From positions 1 through 24,753 of the IMG/VR virus record IMGVR_UViG_3300042545_000561: a DNA stretch of 24,753 bases, one strand, 5' to 3'. Shown in pieces: positions 7,801 to 16,400 of this stretch. A program made the position numbers and the translations under genes. Position 1 is the first letter of the stretch; every line of letters starts with the position of its first letter. This DNA comes from a virus. Below the pieces are notes generated by a model. It made no database searches. It worked only from the letters and a program-made list of their open reading frames with translations, and was not told the origin of the DNA.

Positions 7801-10423
7801 TACCATAGCTTCTAATGATGCAAATTCTATCACAGAATATATTGGCATGCGTCTTATTCTTACCAGCGGTGCAGGTACAGGACAATATGGATATATTGCA
7901 GCCTATGACAATATCACTAAAGTGGTAACGGTATACAGAGAATCTGATGATCAACCGGGATGGGATCATGTGGTTCCGGGCAAACCTCTTACAATACCTT
8001 TGCTGACCAACACCACATATAGAATAGAACCTAGGGTGATATTTTCAGCTCCGGCATATTCAGCACAAGAAATCATAGTACCAGTTAACACTACATGGAC
8101 TGAAATTATCTATGGCGATACTACTGAAATTTATACTAACCTAGCAGTCAACGAATCAGGCACCGGCACAACTATAGATGTTGTAGCTGCATTGGCTACA
8201 TTCAATATAACCAAACAAGGCAGAGATTATACTATAACGATCAACAACGGTGGCGCAGGATATCAAGCCGGTCAATTACTGACAATTGATGGCGATCTCA
8301 TAGGTGGTATTTCTCCACTTAATGATTTAATTATTTTAGTTACCGATGTCAGCGATGACAGCACTAACTCAATATTAGTTGCAGAACAAAAAACCTACGG
8401 CACAGGTGAGGACAACGAAGCTGCTAGTGGAAGATTTGTGGTTGTTTCTTCAGGCGGAGCAGCAGCACTTTACAGTCAAGACGGTGTTAACTGGACTGAT
8501 TTTAATATGCCTAGTGCAGGCGATTGGAAGTGTTTGGCAGCAGGTAGAGTAACTTACCCTACAGTGGGTAATTATCAATTTGTAGCTATACGTCAAGGCA
8601 GTGCTGTTGCTGCCAGTTCTACAGATGGTATAAACTGGACGGCTCGATCTATGCCAGCATCTCGTCAATGGAATTCTTGCACATACGGTGGAGGCTTATT
8701 CCTTGCTGTAGCTACAAATTCTAACTCAGCTGCCTACAGTCTCAACGGCACTAGTTGGACTACAACTACATTGCCTACCTTTGGTGATTCTACACTTAAT
8801 GAATGGGTAGACGTGGCTTATGGCAAGAATAGATATGTAGTGATAGCTAATAGTGGAAACATTGCGGCTGTAGGCACATATAATATTGCTTTGGATACCT
8901 GGGCCTGGTCCGGTCGAATTATGGACGTAGTTGCAGACTCTAGTGCTAAAGATTGGGTCAGCGTTACCTACGGCAACGACAGATTTGTTGCGATATCCAG
9001 CACAGGAGATGTTGCCTACAGCTTTGACGGCGAGGACTGGCTGGCTGCCACAATGCCGTCACAAGACGGCAGTACAGCTCACAACTGGAAAAAGATTCGA
9101 TATGCACAAGGAGTGTTCTTTGCTATAGGTGACACAGGCGGCCGCGATTTGGGATTCGATCCATCGCCAGTTTCTACAAATTATGCAGCTCAGTCCGCAG
9201 ACGGTATAGTATGGACTTCAAGAACACTGGCATCTTCCAAAGAATGGGTCAGTGTAGCATTCGGTACCCCGTATACAGCGGCAGGTGATTCTACTGTAGG
9301 CAAAAGCACACCAATGTGGGTAGCTATAGACAACGCAGAAACATTCAACAAGATACAAACAGGCGCACGAGCCTTGGGACGAGTCACACTAAGTTCCGGT
9401 ATTATTCGCTCAATAAAATTGTGGGACCCAGGCTCAGGATACACAGAAGGACCTACTTGTACGTTAGTTGATCCCAACAACGGAACTGAAGCAGTCATCG
9501 AAGCAAGAACAGCCGACGGTGTTATAGGCAGCACCAGTTGGATTAATCGAGGACTAGGCTATCGTACTCTCAGTACCACAGTCACAGTTAACGGCAACGG
9601 ATTTGCAGATGTTATTCCTTCTGGCAAATTTATTGTCATAAACGATTTGACTATGTATCCAACTCTTGGCGCTAATTTAGTAATCACAGGATTACCTGAC
9701 TCATACACACTGGTAGCCCTTGAAGAATTAGGCACCACAGATAGAGGACTAGCTGCAAGAATACGTGTTACGCCAGAAATCAAAGTTCGTGATAATCTAC
9801 AACATCTCACAGCGATCACAATTAGATCACAGTTTAGCCAGTGCAGAATCACAGGTCACGACTTCTTAGATATAGGCACGGGTAATTTTGAAGAAACTAA
9901 TTATCCTGAATTATATGCAGGATTCTATACCCCTGCCCCAGAAAACGAAGTAGTGGAACTAGATCGAGGTAGGGTGTTTTATACCTCAACTGATCAAAGC
10001 GGTAACTTTAGAACCGGCGAGCTATTTGCTGTTGAGCAGAGCACAGGAATAGTAACTATTAGTTCTGATTTCTTTGATCTAGGTGGGTTATCAGAATTGA
10101 GATTGGGTGGTATTAGAGTTGGCGGCACAGGAGCGGTAGTTAGAGAGTTTTCTACAGATCCATTGTTCGTTGAGGATTCAAATAATATCGTTCCAACACA
10201 GCGAGCTATTGCAGCATACCTTGCTTCAAGACTAAGTGTTGGTGGCTCAGAAATTGCAGTAGGCAGTTTTATCGCTGGCACTATCTTAGTAGGTCCTGAT
10301 AGAATCAACAATGTCGCAGGTTTGCGTATTATAGTGCCAGTAAGAGCAGAATTTGATGGTGCAATTTCTGGAATAAGTGGTAGTATGCTAGCACAGACAA
10401 TGTTTTACAACTCTTTCAATTGA
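4817..10423 (+). CDS. Giant multidomain fibre or appendage protein, 1868 aa
   Basis: Domains in order. Residues about 12-375 hold seven repeats of W...W...T.Y..GDvV.YgG..Y.C...H, which resemble chitin/cellulose-binding CBM5/12 modules. A QRGDLLTYN linker follows at about 400, with YVSLNGVDDN and LPWRTIRYACEQV at about 458-492 as the entry of a pectin-lyase-like beta-helix. A helical module (LEANKEFL..., about 662-728) precedes the beta-helix core at about 734-882 (SLDPGWGP, GQKVDGALHNGGN, SNDFTQVLSDGIGAW). A linking beta region follows FRDDAVFEAR (about 950-1110). A beta-propeller at about 1200-1505 carries Asp-box-like motifs (SQDGVNW, STDGINW, SFDGEDW, SADGIVW). The C-terminus (about 1672-1868) has TGHDFLDIGTG, STDQSGNFRTGELFAVEQ and VPTQRAIAAYL. 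No catalytic triad was identified, so binding or structure is favoured over hydrolysis. It is a full-length paralogue of the 10462 gene. Confidence 0.85.
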   Translation: MAEFKISRIRYTWRNSWGTTTVYNRDDVIRYGGSTWICQRQHTAGVFAADQAYLANQNDTEPTPAWFKMTDGYAWRATWTGTTLYNPGDLALYGGVIYLCVTSHTSQATFDASLANWAVYLSADNWQSAWAPSTRYGVGDVARYNGIVYRCIVEHTSGTTAQGLEVGNNDAQDDSTGELWQVYHEGIQYVGVWTTATRYRLNDLVKYGGSVLRCVVGHVAGANITNANFVTELIGQNFYVSWNNTVYYAIGDVVRHGGYLYVASANNYASVSPAQDTTNWNILSKAVNFVGTWNADVDYKTGDVVRRGGNLYISTADTTHDGSSLDYLDAGNWEVVVTSQSWQGPWTLGNTYSVNDIVIYFGNTYSCNFEHIAADQNLPGDNGSGFFYWDLILEAGQQAGMSQRGDLLTYNLSRALQGDGSSFGPTAVPVGEENQVVIVGEQNNVDYAFWGDLARVKYVSLNGVDDNTDPERGTSQFLPWRTIRYACEQVDDGFSGNTTIKVAVGEYVEITPIIVPRNTVVLGAELRSTTIKPSPSILSTADRLYTIAALNRISGIIEAIVAGTAISPAKSAGNILDPVIVTGPTPVSFDPPQYDEFGLEIFDIVDQPLSTSGVAAIAIQTKIANMISYINFYVNSSGSNPTLVGTNTAVTTTTYTNTVLQLEANKEFLAAEAVAFIQTVYPAYVFDAELYKTNVRRYIDAWKYDIIYTGNYKSLLEARYYRNNVLGCTDTEDMFYVRNATGIRNCTLKGLESTLNPPVAFDLYQLPLGGAYVSLDPGWGPADTRTWIDSRSPYIQGVTTIGTGCVGQKVDGALHNGGNRSIVSNDFTQVLSDGIGAWVLNNARAELVSVFSYYAHIGYLAENGGIIRATNGNSSYGTYGVIADGIDATETPVVARNYTRTQQAIVAAAFAGDFVDEIQILEWTNAGQDYSSVAADFVGAGIDADVVFEDFRDDAVFEARILDANAGTEQIAQAIGGGGYTLVQNNAQTGDATTITIASNDANSITEYIGMRLILTSGAGTGQYGYIAAYDNITKVVTVYRESDDQPGWDHVVPGKPLTIPLLTNTTYRIEPRVIFSAPAYSAQEIIVPVNTTWTEIIYGDTTEIYTNLAVNESGTGTTIDVVAALATFNITKQGRDYTITINNGGAGYQAGQLLTIDGDLIGGISPLNDLIILVTDVSDDSTNSILVAEQKTYGTGEDNEAASGRFVVVSSGGAAALYSQDGVNWTDFNMPSAGDWKCLAAGRVTYPTVGNYQFVAIRQGSAVAASSTDGINWTARSMPASRQWNSCTYGGGLFLAVATNSNSAAYSLNGTSWTTTTLPTFGDSTLNEWVDVAYGKNRYVVIANSGNIAAVGTYNIALDTWAWSGRIMDVVADSSAKDWVSVTYGNDRFVAISSTGDVAYSFDGEDWLAATMPSQDGSTAHNWKKIRYAQGVFFAIGDTGGRDLGFDPSPVSTNYAAQSADGIVWTSRTLASSKEWVSVAFGTPYTAAGDSTVGKSTPMWVAIDNAETFNKIQTGARALGRVTLSSGIIRSIKLWDPGSGYTEGPTCTLVDPNNGTEAVIEARTADGVIGSTSWINRGLGYRTLSTTVTVNGNGFADVIPSGKFIVINDLTMYPTLGANLVITGLPDSYTLVALEELGTTDRGLAARIRVTPEIKVRDNLQHLTAITIRSQFSQCRITGHDFLDIGTGNFEETNYPELYAGFYTPAPENEVVELDRGRVFYTSTDQSGNFRTGELFAVEQSTGIVTISSDFFDLGGLSELRLGGIRVGGTGAVVREFSTDPLFVEDSNNIVPTQRAIAAYLASRLSVGGSEIAVGSFIAGTILVGPDRINNVAGLRIIVPVRAEFDGAISGISGSMLAQTMFYNSFN

Positions 10424-10435
10424 ACAACATAACAA

Positions 10436-10443
10436 ACTAAATA
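10436..10443 (+). promoter_or_regulatory. Weak late-promoter-like box before the 2611-aa gene
   Basis: ACTAAATA matches the late box core TAAATA and differs from NATAAATA at one position. It lies in the 38-base gap before the 10462 start, followed by a GGAG ribosome site (10452-10455). It may give the longest gene its own transcript, but AT-rich spacers produce such matches readily. Confidence 0.3.
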
Positions 10444-10461
10444 TAGAATACGGAGTAGAAA

Positions 10462-13400
10462 ATGGCAGAATTTAAATTAGGTAGAATTCGATTTGTATGG
10501 AAGAATACATGGACCGCGGCAACAACATATTATATTGATGATGTTGTTAGATACGGTGCCCGCACATATATTTGTGCAGTAGGGCATACTTCTTCTGCAG
10601 ATTTTAACACAGATTTAGAATACGGTCCAACTAAATGGAATCAAATGAGCGACGGTCAATCATGGACCGGCGACTGGAATGTCAGTACTTTCTACAAACT
10701 CAACGATGTGGTCAAATACGGTGGCCTCTTATACATCTGTAATGACAGCCACACTTCTGCAGCTACCACATCATCGGGGCTGGAAGCAGACCAAGCCAAA
10801 TGGACTGTGTATGCAGAAGGTTTTGATTGGAAAACTAGCTGGGCAACGTCTACTCGTTACAAAGTAAATGATCTAGTCAAGTACGGCGGATACACCTATG
10901 TGTGTAATCTGCACCACACTTCAGCTGCTACCGCAGCATCTGGTCTGGAAGCAGATCAAGCCAAATGGGACACATTTAATCCTGGTGTAGAATACAAAGG
11001 CACGTGGACCACTGCTGTTAGATACAAACTTAATGATGTGGTAAAATATGGTGCAGGATTGTGGATCTGTGCCATTCAACATACCGCAGATGCTGCGTTC
11101 CTAACCGACAGCACCGCAGGTCGTTGGACTCAGTTCACTGAAGGCACTGAATTTGAAAGCATCTGGGATCCAGCTACACTTTATCAACCAGGTGATGTTG
11201 TGCAATATGGTGGTAATCAATACATTGCAAAAACTGTGCATACCGATGCATTTGTTCCGTCAAGCGTTGGTTCGGCCAACTGGGATTTGTACACAGAAGG
11301 ATTTAAATTTCAATCTGCGTGGGCAGGCGGCACTTCTTATGAAGTAGGCGAAGTGGTTAGTTTAGGCGGTTACACCTATTTGGCAGTGCAAGATTCACCG
11401 TCAACCACCGTTACTGTTACAGCAGTTACAGCAGCCACTGATGAATTTACCATAGCCTCAACCACAGGCATAGTGGTAGGCATGGCAGTGAGATTTACTG
11501 GCACAACATTTGGTAATGTGTTTACCTCTGCCAGATACTATGTGAAAACTGTGGCAGCAGGAAATATCACAGTTAGTACCACTCCAGGTGGCACAACCTT
11601 TAACATCACTGCAGATGCTGCAGGCACAATGTCTGCTACAGTGTCAGCAGAACCACCAAATACCACATACTGGTCAAGACTCAATGCTGGTATCAGCTGG
11701 CAAGGTTTATGGTCAGATGACAGAGATTATTTGTTAGGCGATGCAGTAAGATTTGGCGCAAATGCTTATATCTGCTTGTTAGCGCATAGGTCCGAAGGCG
11801 ATGACGGATCTACTGTGGGTGCAGCAGGTGGCGGCCAAGCTAACAGCAGACCTGATCAAGACAGCACAGGTACATATTGGAGTTTATTAAGTGTAGGATC
11901 TGAAACTGATATTCTTTCAGTAAGAGGCGATTTAGTCTACTACGGAGGTTCGGGCCCTACAAGACTGCCAATTGGCCGTGAAGGACAGGTATTAACCTCT
12001 AACGGTATTGATCCAGAATGGGTTACTCTAGGCGAAACTGATCATACTTATTTTGTAGCAACTACGGGTGTTGATTTACCATCACCTGTGCATGGCAGAA
12101 CTTGGGATAAACCATTCAAGACTATTCGTTATGCCTGTGAACAGGTAGAACGTGGTCCTAGAAACCCAGATGCACGATATCTACTGGAACTGAATCGTGT
12201 GTTTATTCAACGCGAAGTAACAGAATTTATACAAAATCAGATCACTAATAACATTGCACCATTTACTTCTGCGTTTGTCTACGATGATTTTAAATGTGAG
12301 AGAGATGTAGGATTTACTCTAGATGCAGTAACATATGATCTATGTCATGGTGGTAACATCAAATCACGCGGAGTTGCTAATTCATTAATTGGCGGACTCA
12401 GCGAAGGTGAAACAGAAGCATATCCAGGATTGGCTATTGAATCAGACGAATCTGTAGCTGCCTATAACTACATGCTCACAGTGATTGGAAATGTGTTAGC
12501 ACAGACATCTCCAACCATAAACTATCAGACACTGAACGGTGACAACTCTACTGCCACAGTGGCTCAATATTTCAACAGCGATCTTACAACAGAAGCTGAT
12601 GCATTGGCTACAGTAACAGCAAGTGTTACACTTATTACTAATGCAATCACTGCTAGAGCAGCAGCAGTTACAGCCCCTGAGATAGCAGCAGCTATAGCTA
12701 GTGTACCAGCAAGATATAGCCCTAGTAATCTTATAAGAATTTCTACAGGCCAGTATCGCGAAACACTACCAATCATAGTACCAGAACAAACTTGTGTAAT
12801 TGGGGATGAACTGCGTTCAACTAATGCAGGTCCAGCAGGCAGTTTAACTAACAGATCCGATGCAGGCTACAGCGTAGGTGCATTGACTAGACTGCAAACA
12901 GTGGTTGACGAAATTGTTAGAGGAGCCAACGTTACAGAAAGCTCAGGAAATACAGAAATTCAAAGTGTAGCATTTCCATATGCCAGCACCGACGAAGCAG
13001 CAGATGCAGCACAGTTGGTCAGAGTCATGCAACATCAGATTGATTTCAAGATCAGTTCCACGTTCATGGTAAGTTCCGCTGACCCTACAGGATATAATTC
13101 CACATTCCTATCAGGATTTGGCGACGCAAGAACACTGCTACGTGAAAACAAAGAATTTATCAAAGAAGAAATCACTGCATTTTTAACAGTGAATTTTCCT
13201 GCAGTTAAGTACAGCAGAACCAAATGCAAACGTGATGTAGCATTTATTGTTGATGCGATGACATATGATTTGACTTATGGAGGAACTTGGGCCACTCTAG
13301 TAGCTGGCACAGCATATTTTGACGGTGACAATAGCACACAACTACAGATCGACAGCTCAGAAATCACAGCCACAGTGGCCGCCTATGCTAGATTGAAGGA

Positions 13401-16400
13401 TATAGTGCAAGATATTATTTCTAATACTGGAGTATTTAAGTCTACAGGCAACACTGCTACTCAATGGACAGACTTAACAAATTTGTCAGGTGGTTCAGCA
13501 GCTAGTGTCACAGTGGGTGCCTTAGTAGATATTATTACTAACATAATACAAGGTGATAGTACTGAGGCCACAACACCACAGATTACAGTTACTACTATAT
13601 CTGGTACAGACACACTTACCAGCAACAGTCATGGATTAAGTGTAGGCGATGCGATAATTCCAAGAGAAACTGGAAACGGGTTGACTAACGGTGTAAAATA
13701 CTGGGTGGTAGGCACAGTTAATACAAATACTTTCCAACTGGCAGCCACATACGGTGGCAGTGTGTTGGCTACATTCACCAACGGGGCTGGTATTAGCATA
13801 CCCGTAGAAGTTATAGATTACCCCACTGCAACTAATGCTGTTACATCAACCACTGCATTGATAGCTGCGGCTGTGACTCTAGACGCTGCACAAGAAACTA
13901 TTGTGCAAAATGTCGTAGATGATTTAAATGCAGTAGCATGGCACACTGACTTTGTAGTAGACGAAACTTCGTTGACCTCGACAGATTTTAGAATCTACGT
14001 TGGTAAGCATACTCTCGCACACACCTATGTCAGTGGTGGAATAGTAACGAAATCCAATGGAACAGAGTTAGCAGTTAGTAACTTTGTCTATAATAACTCT
14101 ACAGGATATGCGGTAGTGACTACTGCAACACACGGTTTAGCAGCAGGTGATATTGTTAACATAACAAGCATTACTGTATCTTGCTTATCGTCAGGTGGTA
14201 CAGCCTTTAATGCGATATTCCCAAGTGCGTACAAAACTGACGGAGTTACACCTAAGATTCGATATCTCCAAACCAAATGTATTAGAGATACTCGATTGAT
14301 CCTAGAAGCTGTGATGTTTGACTTTATGTTCAACAGCAACTTCAAAACTAGAGAAGCAGCATACTCATATCTAAGAGCTTCAGCAGCAGATGTGTTTGTT
14401 GGTAATCAAAAAACCATTACTAGAGACGCACTAACTAATGCCAAGACAGAAGCACTGGCCAACGTAGGCGGCGATGCTACAGCACAGGCTCGTATTGAAA
14501 CACTAATGACCATGGTAGATGATATTGTCTACGGTGCTACCAATGAAGGCAGTCGTTGTGCCACAGGCAATAGAATGGTTGACTATGCTGTGCTACAATT
14601 AGAGCGCAACAGAGACTATATTGTTGCAGAAATTGATGCTTACATTGATTCAACCTACACTACCGCGGTCACAGCAGCCACAGCAGCCACTGACTTGTTT
14701 ACCTGCACATCAACTGCTTGGATGACCAGAAACGCAGCTATTAGATTCACTGGTACTGTATTTGGCGGAGTCAATACCACAACCACTTATTATGTACAGA
14801 ATGTGGTCAGCTCAACTACTTTTAAGATTGCTACCACAAGAGATTCAAATACAGCGTTTGATATTGCCAGCGACGGTAGTGGGTCTATGACAGTGAGTCT
14901 ATTCTACAGCAGCACAGCCTGCCTCAGAGATGTTAATGCTTACATTGATGCACTAAAGTATGATTTGAAATATCCAGGCAACTACAAATCTAGATACGCA
15001 GCTAGATACTATGCAAACAGTGTGATGGGCAGCCTAGAAGAAGACATGTATTATCTCAGAGACGCTACTGGTGTTAGAGATCAAACTCTGCAAGGACTTA
15101 CTGGAGATCTGTTAGCCGAAAATGAATACGGTACCTCAAGAGTATCTGCAGGTGCGTATGCATCGCTTGATCCAGGCTGGGGCCCAGAAGATTATCGTAC
15201 TTGGATTATAACACGTTCACCTTATGTGCAGGGTGTTACTACTCTAGGTACAGCGGCTGTTGGTCAAAAGATTGATGGTGCTTTGCATAACGGCGGCAAC
15301 GACAGTATTGTTTCCAACGACTTTACACAGGTAATATCAGACGGTATTGGCGCTTGGATTACCAACAACGGTCGTGCTGAATTAGTGTCCGTGTTTAGCT
15401 ATTACGCCCACATTGCATATCTAGCAGAAAACGGTGGTCGAATCAGAGCAACCAACGGTAACAACTCATACGGTGATTTTGGATCCGTAGCAGAAGGTTT
15501 TGATGCAACCGAAACTGCAGGAACTGGAGTAGTTGACAACAGACTACAGTTTGAAGCAGTGATTGATCGTGTGATCACTGACGGATCTGCCTTGCTGCAA
15601 ATAGAATTCCAAAATGCAGGTATAGATTACACAGAAGTCAGTTATACACTCACAGGTGGCGGAAGTGGGCAAGTTGTTGAGAATGATGAATTCCGTGACG
15701 ATGCTGTATTTGAAGTTCGCATGTTGGATCTTGTTGATGACAGTACAAATGCCCCAGAGGCAGAAGGCAATCTTGGAGGCTTTGGTTACATAACCAACTC
15801 CAATACTGCACAGGGCGGCACTTCTACTTCAGTGACCATTGCTGCTACAGACGGTGAATCTAGCACTGCCTACATAGGTATGAAGATTGTGTTAACAGGT
15901 GGCGCAGGTGTTGGTCAGTTTGGTATCATTAACACATATAATTCAGGCACTAAAGTAGCAGGATTACTTAAAGAATCAGACGGCACAGCAGGATTTGATC
16001 ATTTGGTTGCGGGCACTGCAATTACATCGCCTGATGCTTCTACTACATATATTATTGAACCTAGAGTAACGTTCTCAGCGCCTGGATATGCCAGCACAGC
16101 AGTCACACTGCCAACTTCAGGCACATGGACCGCTGCGAAATACGGTGAAACTACTTCTGTGTATACTACGGTAACAGGAACATATGCAGGTTCGGGCACA
16201 GGAGCTACCTTCACAGTGATACGTAATGGATGGAAATATATACCATCTATTCAAGGTGCTGGAACAGGTTATACTAGATTAGAGACCATAACCATATTAG
16301 GTACCAGCCTAGGCGGCACTACAACTGCTAACGATCTAGTGATTACAATCACCGCAGTGAATTCTACCACAGGTGCTATCTTAGAATTTGATCACAGCGG

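Noticed and set aside
8410-9330. Propeller region as an active sialidase
   Set aside because: Asp-box-like motifs are present, but the arginine triad and other catalytic residues of sialidases were not identified; Asp boxes are structural.
9190-9534. Antisense frame inside the 1868-aa gene
   Set aside because: It is opposite the conserved propeller and following region; all other genes are + strand and no promoter or ribosome site is evident.
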